Source: an uncultured Methanoregula sp. (GTDB lineage: Archaea > Halobacteriota > Methanomicrobia > Methanomicrobiales > Methanospirillaceae). Taken from it: a DNA stretch of 64,000 nucleotides. The notes under the pieces are model-generated. The model worked only from the letters and a program-made list of their open reading frames with translations. It was not told the DNA's origin and did not search any database. Where the stretch lies: assembly GCF_963662735.1 (NCBI RefSeq), contig NZ_OY759744.1:868001-932000 (forward strand). The letters run 5' to 3'. Of this stretch, positions 26,708-35,443 are shown one piece after another; within the stretch, counting starts at the first letter, position 1; each line of letters begins with the position of its first letter. A program made the position numbers and the translations under genes.

Positions 26708-27097
26708 TCAGATCTTCGCTTTATGCTCTTTTGCCTTACCGTGGCATGCAGAGGTTTTGGCGCCTTCGTTCTCTACGCCGAGATACTGCGTTCCCCATGT
26801 ACAAAGAGCCCGGAGTATCGGGATGAGTGTCCTGCCGAAATCGGTGATCGAATATTCCACCCGGGGCGGGACTTCCGGGTAGACCTTCCGGGTAATAACC
26901 CCGTCTTCCTCGAGTTCGCGGAGCTGCTTTGTCAGCATCTTGGCATTGACTCCCGGCAATCCTTTCTGCAGCTCGCCGAAACGAAGAACATTGTCTCCGA
27001 GAGCCCAGAGGATGAGTGGTTTCCACTTGCCGCCAATCACATCGAGTGCAGCCTCAACACCGCAGTGGTAGGTCTTGCCGTTTTTCGTATAGGTCAT
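26708..27097 (-). CDS. HxlR-family transcription regulator
   Basis: The 129-residue winged-helix protein has the HxlR signature C-G-V-E-A-A-L-D-V-I-G-G-K-W-K-P-L-I with the near-invariant cysteine at about residue 12, then FGELQKGLPGVNAKMLTKQL as recognition helix region and R-V-E-Y-S-I-T-D-F-G as wing. HxlR proteins with this cysteine (YodB, HypR, QorR) sense electrophiles or oxidants. It is divergent from the flavin reductase and the redox cluster behind it, so it probably controls them. AT-rich promoter sequence with TCTATATATTC lies between. The C-terminal tail after residue 112 is not family-conserved. Confidence 0.9.
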   Translation of the reverse strand: MTYTKNGKTYHCGVEAALDVIGGKWKPLILWALGDNVLRFGELQKGLPGVNAKMLTKQLRELEEDGVITRKVYPEVPPRVEYSITDFGRTLIPILRALCTWGTQYLGVENEGAKTSACHGKAKEHKAKI

Positions 27098-27192
27098 GGT
27101 TACTCCAATGAAAGTCTATTACCTGTTTGCTTGTATTGTCTATATATTCACTTGAGGCAGATTTTATCGTAATGGTTCAGATTACCCTTACA

Positions 27193-27213
27193 GCAGAATA
27201 GTGTGTATTCTGC
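27193..27213. promoter_or_regulatory. Perfect inverted repeat before the redox cluster (candidate HxlR operator)
   Basis: GCAGAATA (27193-27200), five bases GTGTG, then TATTCTGC (27206-27213) form a perfect 21-bp dyad about 50 bp before the flavin reductase start. Its size fits a dimeric winged-helix repressor. Confidence 0.5.
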
Positions 27214-27265
27214 CTGTTTATGGTTTTCTGTCAGGATATTTCGCACAACACGGGGAGAGGAAAAA

Positions 27266-27829
27266 ATGGAAAAGAAACAGATTGGACAGAACTTTTTCAT
27301 ACCGATGCCGGTAGTCCTTGTCGGGACACAGGTAAATGGTAAGGCAAATTTCATGGCGGTGGGCTGGATTACCCGTGCAAATGGCAATCCCCCAATGATC
27401 GCATGCGGGATTGGAAATCATCATGCTACTGCAGGGGGAATTGCAGAGACGAAAACCTTCTCGGTGAATATCCCATCCTCGGATCTGCTGGAAAAGACCG
27501 ATTACTGCGGGATTGTCTCTGGAGAAAAAACCGATAAATCTCAGGTTTTCGATGTGTTCTATGGTTCCCTGGAAACCGCACCCATGATCAGGGAATGCCC
27601 GGTCACCCTTGAATGCAGGCTCGTACAGAGCGTCCCGCTACCGTCCAACACGCTCTTCATTGGTGAAATCGTGGGGGCTTATGCGGATGGCAGGGTGATC
27701 AAGGACAACAAGCCGGACTTCCCGGCGATAGATCCGCTGTTCCTGACGATGCCGGACAACCGCTACTGGACTCTTGGTAAGTACGCCGGCGATGCGTGGA
27801 GTGCCGGCAAGACCCTGGTAAAACGGTGA
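27266..27829 (+). CDS. Flavin reductase-like (flavoredoxin family) FMN-binding protein
   Basis: The 187-residue protein has the flavin reductase fold: P-M-P-V-V-L-V-G-T near the start, NFMAVGWITRANGNPPMIAC, H-H-A-T, then F-S-V-N-I-P-S and a D-Y-C-G-I-V-S-G loop. Members bind FMN and reduce it with NAD(P)H or ferredoxin-like donors. It opens the plus-strand cluster under the likely control of HxlR. I use the ATG at 27266 (GAGGAAAAA before it). Its stop overlaps the GTG start of the broken flavodoxin-like gene (GTGA). Confidence 0.88.
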   Translation: MEKKQIGQNFFIPMPVVLVGTQVNGKANFMAVGWITRANGNPPMIACGIGNHHATAGGIAETKTFSVNIPSSDLLEKTDYCGIVSGEKTDKSQVFDVFYGSLETAPMIRECPVTLECRLVQSVPLPSNTLFIGEIVGAYADGRVIKDNKPDFPAIDPLFLTMPDNRYWTLGKYAGDAWSAGKTLVKR

Positions 27830-28034
27830 TCCTTTTGACAAAAGTACTTGCAATCAACGGGAACCCGAGGAAGGATGGGAACACGTCCATCCTGATCCGG
27901 CCGCTTCTCAAAGAATGTGAGACTGAAAGAATTGAGACCGAGATCATCCAGCTTGGCGGAAAAAGATCCACGGTCGTACTTCCTGCATGAAATGCTTTGA
28001 GAACCGGAACCCCAAAAAGAAAAAAGGAGACTGA
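27826..28034 (+). pseudogene. Frameshifted, truncated flavodoxin-like NADPH:FMN/Fe-S reductase
   Basis: A GTG overlapping the flavin reductase stop opens V-L-A-I-N-G-N-P-R-K-D-G-N-T-S-I-L-I, almost the same as the intact gene at 29721. The frame ends at a TGA near 27988. In the other frame from about 27962 the sequence reads S-C-M-K-C-F-E-N, which matches C-M-K-C-F-E-K in the intact paralogue, so one base has been lost in the AAAAAG run. Even so, the product ends about 70 codons in, so the flavin domain is incomplete. It could be a sequencing error only if the later truncation were also one. Confidence 0.8.
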
Positions 28035-28038
28035 AACC

Positions 28039-28857
28039 ATGACCACGATATTTGTTGACCAGGATCTCTGCACCCGGTGCGGGATCTGTTCAGTCGTCTG
28101 CCCGATGTCAATTGTTGACCCTGCCGATGAGAATACCCTGCCCCGGGTTACCGATGCAAAAGCAGGCATGTGTATACAGTGCGGGCACTGTGAAGTGACC
28201 TGCCCTTCGCAGGCACTTCTGCTGAACGTCACCCCGGATGAAAAAGTGTCCCTGCCGGCCGGTACCGGGACAATAAGCTCCGATGATATGGGATATTACC
28301 TAAAGAAACGGCGCTCAGTGCGGCATTTCACGAAGGATCCGGTGCCGGAGGAGAAGATTCTCGAGATCCTCGATATCGCCCGGTATGCCGCATCGGGAGG
28401 TAACGGGCAGCCGGTGGAGTGGATCGTTGTCCACGATCCAAAGAACGTGAGGAAAATTGCCGGACTGACGGTTGAATGGATGAAGACTCTTGTAAATTCC
28501 GGTCACCCCATGAGCGGGTACGTTCCGTCGCTGATTGCGGCATGGGAGGCTGGGCACGATCCTATCTGCCGCGGTGCCCCTCATCTCCTCTTCTCCCATA
28601 TCCCGGAGGGTAATCCGATAGCGCAGACTGATGCCATCATCGCTCTCACGCACTTCGACGTTGCAGCGCCCGCATTCGGTATCGGTACCTGCTGGGCCGG
28701 CTTTGTTGCCATGGCAGCTGCATCCTATGCACCGCTCTATAAGGAACTCGGTATCCCGGCGGGACGGAAATCTGCGTACGCTATGATGTTCGGGTACCCG
28801 CAGTACAAGATTTATGGGATCCCGCGCCGGAAGCCATTGCAGGTAACGTGGCAATAG
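28039..28857 (+). CDS. Ferredoxin-nitroreductase fusion
   Basis: The 272-residue protein begins with a two-cluster ferredoxin: C-T-R-C-G-I-C-S-V-V-C-P near residue 12 and C-I-Q-C-G-H-C-E-V-T-C-P near 52. From about 90 it is a nitroreductase, with KKRRSVRHFTKDPVPEEKIL and ARYAASGGNGQPVEW contacting FMN. Fusions of this kind take electrons from ferredoxin instead of NAD(P)H to reduce an organic or flavin substrate. I chose the ATG at 28039; a longer frame opens at 27997 within the pseudogene remnant. The natural substrate is unknown. Confidence 0.9.
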   Translation: MTTIFVDQDLCTRCGICSVVCPMSIVDPADENTLPRVTDAKAGMCIQCGHCEVTCPSQALLLNVTPDEKVSLPAGTGTISSDDMGYYLKKRRSVRHFTKDPVPEEKILEILDIARYAASGGNGQPVEWIVVHDPKNVRKIAGLTVEWMKTLVNSGHPMSGYVPSLIAAWEAGHDPICRGAPHLLFSHIPEGNPIAQTDAIIALTHFDVAAPAFGIGTCWAGFVAMAAASYAPLYKELGIPAGRKSAYAMMFGYPQYKIYGIPRRKPLQVTWQ

Positions 28858-28902
28858 AGGTCCGGAGTCGAATGATTACCGATACAAGGCTCAGGTGAAG
28901 GT

Positions 28903-29688
28903 ATGACAGATTATGCAACAATCGGAAGGAAAAAACTGCTTGAGATCGATGGAGAAGCCGGTGTCAGGGTTGAGGAGACCTTGAACACTATCTGTCCCGA
29001 CCTTGCCCGGTATCTCGTCGAATATTCTTTCGGGGAGATTTATGCCAGGGAAATTCTCGACAACCGGACAAAAGAACAGGCGGTCGTAGCCGCCCTGACC
29101 GCCATGGGGACTGCCGCACCCCAGCTCAAAGTCCACATCCACGCCGCACTGCATGTTGGCTGCACTCCTGAGGAGATCCGCGAGATCATCATCCAGATGT
29201 GCGGGTACGCAGGGTTTCCCGCGACCCTGAACGCGATGGGAACCCTCATGGAGGTCCTGAAAGAGACCGGGCAAACGCTCTCAAAAGTTTCCGTGCATGC
29301 CGGTTCTGATAACCGGTATAAGCGCGGAAAGGAATTACTCTCGCAGATCGCCCCCAACCAAGAGCAGGCACTCAAAGAGACATTCGACCCGATAAACCCG
29401 GATATCACCCGGTACGTGATCGAGTTCGGCTATGGCGACATCTATGCCCGGGGTATCCTGCCCGTCAGGAACCGGCAGGTGGCAACCATTGCGGCGCTTG
29501 CCGCAAAAGGTACCGCACCCTCGCAGCTACGGTTCCACATCGGGGGCGGGCTCAGGGCAGGCCTTTCCGAGGCAGAAATTGTCGAGATTATGCTGCTCAT
29601 CTCTATTTACGCCGGCTTTCCGGCAGCATTGAATGGCATTCTCGCTACCCGTGAGGTTGTTGTCGCCCTCAAAGACGAAAAATGGTGA
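28903..29688 (+). CDS. Duplicated carboxymuconolactone decarboxylase (AhpD-like) protein
   Basis: The 261-residue protein contains two copies of the CMD fold, about 1-125 and 130-255. Each copy has a start like R-Y-L-V-E-Y-S-F-G-E-I-Y-A-R, an A-A-L-T/A-A-x-G-T-A-x-x-Q-L stretch and a Y-A-G-F-P-A-x-L-N helix. The C-x-x-C of peroxidase AhpD is absent; only single cysteines occur in the first copy. It is therefore more like gamma-carboxymuconolactone decarboxylase, probably an isomerase/decarboxylase or structural relative. It lies within the redox cluster and overlaps, by frame, the open stretch before the next gene. Confidence 0.85.
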   Translation: MTDYATIGRKKLLEIDGEAGVRVEETLNTICPDLARYLVEYSFGEIYAREILDNRTKEQAVVAALTAMGTAAPQLKVHIHAALHVGCTPEEIREIIIQMCGYAGFPATLNAMGTLMEVLKETGQTLSKVSVHAGSDNRYKRGKELLSQIAPNQEQALKETFDPINPDITRYVIEFGYGDIYARGILPVRNRQVATIAALAAKGTAPSQLRFHIGGGLRAGLSEAEIVEIMLLISIYAGFPAALNGILATREVVVALKDEKW

Positions 29689-29720
29689 GCAGAAGAACCA
29701 AAAAATTCAGGTTATCGAAA

Positions 29721-30305
29721 ATGGCAAAAGTAGTTGCATTCAACGGAAGCCCGAGAAAGGACGGGAACACGTCCATTCTTATCGGGCACATGTTTGCGGA
29801 ACTGGAGAACGAAGGGATCGCAACCGAGCTCGTGCAGGTGGGAAAAAAGAAGATCCGGGGCTGTACTGCCTGCATGAAGTGTTTTGAGAAAAAAGATGGG
29901 CACTGCATCTTTAACGACGATATCGTCAACACCTGCATCGACAAGATGGTAGAAGCGGATGGCATCATCCTCGGATCGCCGGTGTACTTCCTCGACGTGA
30001 CCGCGGAGATGAAGGGACTGATCGACCGGGCAGGGTTCGTGTCCATGGCAAACGGCGGCTTGTACCGCCGCAGGGTGGGTATGGCCGTAGCAGCAGTCCG
30101 GCGGTCCGGGGGCAGTCGCACGATCGATACCATGCTCCACTTCCTGCTCGCTGGCGGCATGGTTGTCCCGGGATTCCCGGTCATCGGGGTCGGGAGGGAG
30201 ATCGGGGATGTCAGCAAAGATGAGGAAGGCATCGGCCGGGCCCGGGACGCCGGGAAGAACATGGCCTGGCTGATCAAGACGATGAAAAAGGCTCAGGAAT
30301 CCTGA
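29721..30305 (+). CDS. Flavodoxin-like Fe-S flavoprotein/NADPH-dependent FMN reductase A
   Basis: The 194-residue protein has the phosphate loop N-G-S-P-R-K-D-G-N-T-S near residue 8 and a cysteine motif G-C-T-A-C-M-K-C-F-E-K-K-D-G-H-C (C-x2-C-x2-C-x6-C) near 50, like the iron-sulfur flavoproteins of methanogens that hold FMN and a 4Fe-4S cluster. The G-S-P-V-Y-F-L-D-V-T-A-E-M-K-G loop contacts the flavin ring. The upstream alternative ATG at 29682 overlaps the CMD gene stop. It is the intact relative of the pseudogene at 27826. Confidence 0.87.
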   Translation: MAKVVAFNGSPRKDGNTSILIGHMFAELENEGIATELVQVGKKKIRGCTACMKCFEKKDGHCIFNDDIVNTCIDKMVEADGIILGSPVYFLDVTAEMKGLIDRAGFVSMANGGLYRRRVGMAVAAVRRSGGSRTIDTMLHFLLAGGMVVPGFPVIGVGREIGDVSKDEEGIGRARDAGKNMAWLIKTMKKAQES

Positions 30306-30321
30306 AGGAACCGGTGAACAC

Positions 30322-30984
30322 ATGACAAACGTCATTGCCATCAACGGAAGCCCACGAAAGAAATGGAATACGGCAACGCTGCTCGAACATGCCCTCAAGG
30401 GGTCGGCGTCGGAAGGGGCAGAAACCGAACTGGTCCATCTCTATGATCTGGATTTCAAAGGCTGCACCAGCTGCTTTGCCTGCAAACTGAAAGGCGGGAA
30501 GAGCTATGGGAAATGCGCCATGAAAGACGGGCTTACTCCTGTCCTCGAGAGGCTCTCCCAAGCGGATGCGATCATTCTCGGCTCACCCATCTACTTCGGC
30601 ACGGTTACCGGTGAGATGCGATGCTTCATGGAGCGACTCCTCTTCCCGTACCTGGTCTACGCGAGACCCCCGGCCTCTCTCTTCGAACGTAAGATACCCA
30701 CGGCCTTCATCTACACGATGAACCTGCCGGAAGATCAGATGAAAGAGTTCCAGTATCCCGTACACATCGGCCTGAATGAAAGCGTGCTGGCCCGTACATT
30801 CGGGAATGCCGAGACGCTCTGCTCGTTTGAGACACTCCAGTTCGAGGACTACGATAAGGTGGTCTTCAGTTATTTTGATCCGGAAGAACGGCGGCAGCGG
30901 CGGAAAACGGTCTTCCCGCAGGACTGCCGGAAAGCCTTTGACCTGGGAAAACGGCTCGCACAATCCCGCGAAATCCCATTATAA
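30322..30984 (+). CDS. Flavodoxin-like Fe-S flavoprotein/NADPH-dependent FMN reductase B
   Basis: This 220-residue paralogue has I-N-G-S-P-R-K-K-W-N-T-A-T-L near the start and C-T-S-C-F-A-C-K-L-K-G-G-K-S-Y-G-K-C, a C-x2-C-x2-C-x10-C motif, then G-S-P-I-Y-F-G-T-V-T-G-E-M. It is longer than its neighbour, with a C-terminal region ending in an arginine-rich helix. It starts 16 bp after the previous gene. Together with A it could reduce oxygen, peroxide or quinone-like compounds, but no substrate can be read from the sequence. Confidence 0.85.
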   Translation: MTNVIAINGSPRKKWNTATLLEHALKGSASEGAETELVHLYDLDFKGCTSCFACKLKGGKSYGKCAMKDGLTPVLERLSQADAIILGSPIYFGTVTGEMRCFMERLLFPYLVYARPPASLFERKIPTAFIYTMNLPEDQMKEFQYPVHIGLNESVLARTFGNAETLCSFETLQFEDYDKVVFSYFDPEERRQRRKTVFPQDCRKAFDLGKRLAQSREIPL

Positions 30985-31046
30985 CGAGTGAGATTGTATA
31001 CCATCCGATCCATTGAACATGTGAGACTCGCAGAAACAGAGGTACC

Positions 31047-31619
31047 ATGACTGCAGAAACAATTGAGGCTATCATGACACGCCGCAGTGTCAGGAAGTTT
31101 GAGAACCGGCAGATACCGGATGCAATCCTTGAGAAGATCATCCGGGCAGGAACCTATGCCCCCTCCGCCCTTGCCCTCCAGCCCTGGGCATTTGTGGTGG
31201 TCCAGGACCAGAAATTCTTAAACCGGGTCTCGGATTATTGCAAACCCATCATGATCTCGCTCATGAAGGATGCCCACGACGGGATGTCGGACGGGTTCCG
31301 GGCGCTGCTGGAAAGTCCCGGGTACTCGATCTACTATCACGCCCCGACCGTCATTATGGTCATCGGAAAAACAGGCAGCCGGTTCCGGGAGATCGACTGT
31401 TCGCTCTGTGCCGAAAACATGATGCTCGCCGCCCATGCACTCGGCATCGGCAGTTGCTGGATCGGGTCAACGGAAGTTGCCTACGGGAACAAAGAACTCA
31501 TGGCCGGGTTCCATATCCCAGAAGGTTACAGTCCCGTGGGAACTATTGTGTTCGGGTATCCTGCCGAAATCCCCGAGGCCCATGACAAGCACGCCCCGAA
31601 TGTGACCTGGGTACGATAA
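31047..31619 (+). CDS. Nitroreductase family protein
   Basis: A 190-residue single-domain nitroreductase. It begins with I-M-T-R-R-S-V-R-K-F-E-N, the FMN phosphate site, followed by A-G-T-Y-A-P-S-A-L-A-L-Q-P-W-A-F-V-V-V. Later A-A-H-A-L-G-I-G-S-C-W-I-G holds the second flavin loop. It is the second nitroreductase in the cluster and has no ferredoxin domain, so it would take electrons from NAD(P)H or from a partner flavoprotein. A 62-bp gap separates it from the upstream gene. Confidence 0.9.
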   Translation: MTAETIEAIMTRRSVRKFENRQIPDAILEKIIRAGTYAPSALALQPWAFVVVQDQKFLNRVSDYCKPIMISLMKDAHDGMSDGFRALLESPGYSIYYHAPTVIMVIGKTGSRFREIDCSLCAENMMLAAHALGIGSCWIGSTEVAYGNKELMAGFHIPEGYSPVGTIVFGYPAEIPEAHDKHAPNVTWVR

Positions 31620-31724
31620 CGCAAAAATCGGAGAATCCGGTTTGAAAAAAGCAGCGTGTTGTAAAAAAACAATATCCTTTTCTAGGCCGGCTCAAAGAAG
31701 TGTGTACAGGAGCGAGTATCCGCG

Positions 31725-31907
31725 ATGGCAACCGACCCCGTATGTCTGATGATAGTCGATGAAGACGATGCGAAGTTCACGAGTGTCCACAAGAACCAGA
31801 AATACTATTTCTGCTGCAACTGGTGCAAGAAACAGTTCGATGAGAACACGAGGCGTTACACCCGGATCGCCAACGATGTCAGCGTCAATTTAAAAGAAAT
31901 AACATAA
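31725..31907 (+). CDS. YHS-domain metal-binding protein
   Basis: The 60-residue protein is one YHS domain: D-P-V-C-L-M near the start and Y-Y-F-C-C-N-W-C-K-K-Q-F near the middle, the cysteine and aromatic pattern that binds copper or other soft metals. Such domains accompany metal transporters and diiron enzymes. It lies 105 bp after the nitroreductase and may be separate from the cluster. The start at 31725 is followed by the standard M-A-T-D-P-V. Confidence 0.85.
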   Translation: MATDPVCLMIVDEDDAKFTSVHKNQKYYFCCNWCKKQFDENTRRYTRIANDVSVNLKEIT

Positions 31908-32060
31908 ACCTCGTTGACCGGGTCCCTCCCGCCGATAGGATAAGCGGCTTCCCCACTCTTGCAGAAGCCCTCGTCTGAAAAACCCGGAGTGGATACTCTT
32001 TTAAGGCCACACGGGCGTATACACATGCAATAATCAACTGGCAGAAACGAGCGAGTTTTT

Positions 32061-32861
32061 ATGAAACCCCAAGATGATCCCTGGCTCAAAAGCGCACACG
32101 AACATGCAGAACTCCTGGACCGGGAGATCAAAAAACTGCTTGCATTGACCGCCCCGATCAGGGAAAACCGCGCGATCATCACCAAATACCAGGATTTCTG
32201 GAACCAGGCAAAACATATCACCGGGTTATTCAAGGAACTCAAACCGCTGACCGGGCGGGACCGGGATCTGCTCTGGAAGCGGTTCAATGCCCTGTGCGGC
32301 GAGGTCAAGGAGAAACAGAAAACCGAGTACGGGTTGCTGGAGTCCCTGTCCCAGGGACATTTCGATGAAATTATGCAGCTGGTAAAACAGGCCGAACTTC
32401 CTTCCGGTGCTCCCGGCCGGGAGATTCATGATCTGGTGGAGCGGGGGCAGGCGCTAAAAAATGCCAGCGATCTTCTGGGGAAGTTCAAGAACGAGATGAT
32501 TGCAAAGCACAAGAAAACCGCTTTTGACCGCATCCAGGAGATCCGGAAGACCCATGATGCTGCATGGGGGCCGGTTAAAGCACAAAAGCCACGGAAGCAG
32601 TCGGAAACCGAGTACCGTGTCCGGAAGAATCTCGAGGGCAATTATGAAAGGCTCGGGAAAGCAAAAAATGCTCTGGAGAATTTCCAGATCGGCAGGGGCC
32701 ATATACAAACATTTCTGAGTTCCTGTAAGGATCCCGCAAAGATTGCAACGGCACATGCCCGGCTCGCGGAGACCGAAGCCCGGATCAAGGATATTGAGGA
32801 AGGCATCCGGCAACTGGAGAAATGGATTGCGGAAGACGAGCAAAGGCTCAAAGGGCCGTAA
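32061..32861 (+). CDS. Coiled-coil protein of unknown function
   Basis: The 266-residue protein is rich in lysine, glutamate and leucine and is predicted by eye to be helical nearly throughout, with heptad-like segments at about 10-60, 75-150 and 185-260. There is no signal peptide or membrane segment and no motif that I recognise. N-terminal M-K-P-Q-D-D-P-W-L-K-S-A-H-E-H is the cleanest start. A structural or scaffolding role is possible but not shown. It converges on the second CARF-like gene. Confidence 0.7.
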   Translation: MKPQDDPWLKSAHEHAELLDREIKKLLALTAPIRENRAIITKYQDFWNQAKHITGLFKELKPLTGRDRDLLWKRFNALCGEVKEKQKTEYGLLESLSQGHFDEIMQLVKQAELPSGAPGREIHDLVERGQALKNASDLLGKFKNEMIAKHKKTAFDRIQEIRKTHDAAWGPVKAQKPRKQSETEYRVRKNLEGNYERLGKAKNALENFQIGRGHIQTFLSSCKDPAKIATAHARLAETEARIKDIEEGIRQLEKWIAEDEQRLKGP

Positions 32862-32963
32862 CCTTCTGGTCCTCAAAAAACAGCTGTGGTCGACCACCTG
32901 ACTGGCTGTTTTATCCCCGCCCGAGTTTTCTGTGGACCGGCGTGGTAATCCGCTTCGGTGGAA

Positions 32964-33776
32964 TCACGAAAGACCGGGTGTTGGTGGAACACTCCGTTTT
33001 TTCATGCGGGCCGAATACACCATTAATGCCAGTTGGCCATCCGGCGTGATGCGGTACAGTTTTTCCAGAACAGTACCCGGATCGGTCTCTTCCTGGATAA
33101 GATTCCACCCGGCCAGTTTTTTTAAGAGCCTCAAAAATTCTGCTTTGGAGATCTCCTGCCCGGATTGCCCCTCGTCATCCCTGTTGGCCGGAATCTGCCA
33201 TGCCTTCGTCTCGTTGAACAGTGTCTCTTCCGGCACAAGAGTGCTTGCCTCTTTCCCACTTTCCTGTTCCCGGAAGAGAATAGCGAGGATCACAAGAGCA
33301 CGAGGACTCGCCGGCAGGTTCTTTGCCGGAAGCGTGGGAACCGGTACTCTCCGCGCCGGGGAATTGCCGAATGCATAATAGGCGTCTCCTTCTACCCAGA
33401 GCGACATCGAGAACAGGCCCAGCGAGAGACGTTTTGACCCTGCAGAGATATCGAACGAATACCGTGCATCGGGATGATCGCTGAAGATTCCGAGAACCGG
33501 ATCGCGGATCTCATCAAACGTTGCCCCATCAATACAGACCAGTCTGCAGGAAATATTCTTTGACAGGGAGATGGCATTTACCGCCTCGATCGCATTGCGG
33601 ATGGCACACTTCCACGTTCGTTTCTGGAGATCATCCCGGGCCGAATTGGTATAAACTTCTTTTTCGGCAAAAATGAACGTGTGCGTGACAGTCCCAAGAT
33701 CCCTGAGAACTGCAGGATAGGTTGTGTGGATACGGTCACCGGCGCTGATGATGTGGATATGTTCCGGCTGATCCAT
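32964..33776 (-). CDS. CARF-like domain plus winged-helix regulator (paralogue B)
   Basis: The 270-residue protein is a paralogue of the regulator at 11868-12725. It starts M-D-Q-P-E-H-I-H-I-I-S-A-G-D-R, against H-I-H-I-I-S-A-G-E-K in A, and has Y-S-F-D-I-S-A-G-S-K-R where A has F-T-F-D-L-S-G-G-S-K. The C-terminal winged helix (about 190-270) ends L-Y-R-I-T-P-D-G-Q-L-A. The upstream frame to 33824 adds no shared sequence, so I use 33776. Identity with A looks to be about one third. Its neighbours, a coiled-coil protein and an amino acid transporter, do not reveal its target. The 230-bp gap after it holds no gene. Confidence 0.6.
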   Translation of the reverse strand: MDQPEHIHIISAGDRIHTTYPAVLRDLGTVTHTFIFAEKEVYTNSARDDLQKRTWKCAIRNAIEAVNAISLSKNISCRLVCIDGATFDEIRDPVLGIFSDHPDARYSFDISAGSKRLSLGLFSMSLWVEGDAYYAFGNSPARRVPVPTLPAKNLPASPRALVILAILFREQESGKEASTLVPEETLFNETKAWQIPANRDDEGQSGQEISKAEFLRLLKKLAGWNLIQEETDPGTVLEKLYRITPDGQLALMVYSARMKKRSVPPTPGLS

Positions 33777-34008
33777 GCATAGTATCCGGGGTTGGACGAT
33801 AAATGGTTGTCCGGTACCGGGCATCCTGTTTCCCGGGGGTTGAACACAGGGCCATGAATAAAAAACCCTGATCCTGGCCGTTTTTTCGCAGACTATTCCT
33901 GCACATTCCCCGTTGAAGGGCGAAAGACAATTCTTTTCCCTGCTATCCGCCTATAGTCTGGTATCATGACCCCGTCCGGCTGGCCGGCACGGGACAGGGA
34001 TGGTATTC

Positions 34009-34683
34009 ATGGATGCTCTGGCCATACTCATTGAGTGGGGTCCGTACTTGCTCGGTGGCATTGCCGTTACGCTCGGGCTTGTCCTCTCAGCGCTTGCCCT
34101 CGGTTTTCTTTTTGGCCTTCCCCTTGCTCTCGGGCAGGTCTACGGCTCCCGCCTTGTCCGGTCTTTCGTGTCCGTGTATGTCTGGCTCTTCCGGGGTCTC
34201 CCGACACTTGTCCTTTTGTTCCTGTTCTATTTCGCTCTTTTTCCGACACTGGGCCTCGACCTCCCGGCTTTTGCCATCGGAGCCATTGTCCTTGGGCTGC
34301 GGGGCGCTGCTTACCAGTCCCAGATCTTCCGGGGCGGGATCCAGTCGGTTCCTGAAGGGCAGATGACCGCTGCCCTCTCGCTTGGCATGACGAAATGGAC
34401 AGCGGTCCGGCACATCGTCCTCCCCCAGGCCCTGCGCCTCTCCCTCCCCGGCTGGTCCAATGAATATCCCGAGATCCTCACGGATTCGGCGATCTGTTAC
34501 GCCATCGGGGTGGTGGAACTCCTGACCCGTACCTCCCAGATCGTCAGCCAGACCTACATTACCCTGCCAGTGTACTTTGCCTGCGCCCTGATCTTTATCG
34601 CCCTGAATTACGCGGGCATGCAGGTCATAGAGCAGGTGGAAAAGCGGTTTGCCATTCCCGGGTTCGGCGGGAAGGCGGTGTGA
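34009..34683 (+). CDS. Polar amino acid ABC transporter permease 1
   Basis: The 224-residue HisM/GlnP-type permease has about five transmembrane segments. The EAA loop is [20 protein letters not shown], followed by [13 protein letters not shown], which docks the ATPase. An upstream loop [14 protein letters not shown] is also typical. Together with permease 2 it forms the channel for a polar amino acid. The start could be ATG 34009 or a GTG nine bases earlier. The ATPase gene overlaps the stop region. Confidence 0.9.
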   Translation: MDALAILIEWGPYLLGGIAVTLGLVLSALALGFLFGLPLALGQVYGSRLVRSFVSVYVWLFRGLPTLVLLFLFYFALFPTLGLDLPAFAIGAIVLGLRGAAYQSQIFRGGIQSVPEGQMTAALSLGMTKWTAVRHIVLPQALRLSLPGWSNEYPEILTDSAICYAIGVVELLTRTSQIVSQTYITLPVYFACALIFIALNYAGMQVIEQVEKRFAIPGFGGKAV

Positions 34684-34685
34684 CC

Positions 34686-35429
34686 ATGACCGGAGACTAC
34701 ATCCTCAGAGTGGAAGACATCCACAAAAATTTCGGTGGCCGGGAAGTCCTTTGCGGGATCTCGTTCAATGTAAGGAAAGGAGAGACGATCGTTTTTATCG
34801 GCCCGTCCGGGACGGGGAAAAGTACCCTGTTGCGGTGCATCAACCAGCTCACCGAACCCGACCGGGGCAAAGTCTTCCTTGGTGACGAGGAGATCACCGG
34901 TTGCGGTCACCGGATCAGTAAGTACCGGGAGCGTATCGGGATGGTTTTCCAGAATTTCAACCTCTTCGATCATCTTACTGCGGTCGAGAATGTCGAGATA
35001 GCCCCGATAAAAGTCAGGAACATGGATCGTACGGCGGCCAGGGCCAAGGCCATGGAGGAGCTCCGCCGGGTCGGGCTGGAAGACTGGGCAGATCACTATC
35101 CGGCCGAACTCTCGGGGGGCCAGGCCCAGCGGGTCTCGATAGCCCGGTGCCTTGCCATGGATCCTGAAGTCATCCTGTTCGATGAGCCCACCTCTGCCCT
35201 TGATCCCGAGCTGACCCGCGAAGTCCTCGAAGTCATGAAGGATCTCGCCCGGAGCGGGATGACCATGCTCGTTGTCAGCCACGAGATGGGCTTCGCCCGT
35301 TCGGTGGCAACCGAGGTCATCTTCATGGAAGGGGGCCGTATCATCGAACAGGGACCGCCGTCTGACCTCATGATCAACCCGAAACACCCCCGGACCCGGG
35401 AGTTCCTCGGCAGGATAGAACACAGTTAG
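34686..35429 (+). CDS. Polar amino acid ABC transporter ATPase (GlnQ-type)
   Basis: The 247-residue ATPase has Walker [14 protein letters not shown] near residue 37, Q-loop F-Q-N-F-N-L-F-D-H, signature [16 protein letters not shown], Walker [13 protein letters not shown] and the switch His in V-V-S-H-E-M. The pattern is that of GlnQ/HisP importers. A GTG at 34680 overlaps the permease stop and is an alternative start two codons upstream. Permease 2 starts 14 bp after its stop. Confidence 0.93.
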   Translation: MTGDYILRVEDIHKNFGGREVLCGISFNVRKGETIVFIGPSGTGKSTLLRCINQLTEPDRGKVFLGDEEITGCGHRISKYRERIGMVFQNFNLFDHLTAVENVEIAPIKVRNMDRTAARAKAMEELRRVGLEDWADHYPAELSGGQAQRVSIARCLAMDPEVILFDEPTSALDPELTREVLEVMKDLARSGMTMLVVSHEMGFARSVATEVIFMEGGRIIEQGPPSDLMINPKHPRTREFLGRIEHS

Positions 35430-35443
35430 GGTATACGAACACC

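Noticed and set aside
27826..27990. Small intact protein of 54 residues from the broken flavodoxin-like gene
   Set aside because: The same sequence continues in another frame with the expected C-M-K-C-F-E, so it is a frameshifted remnant and not a designed short protein.
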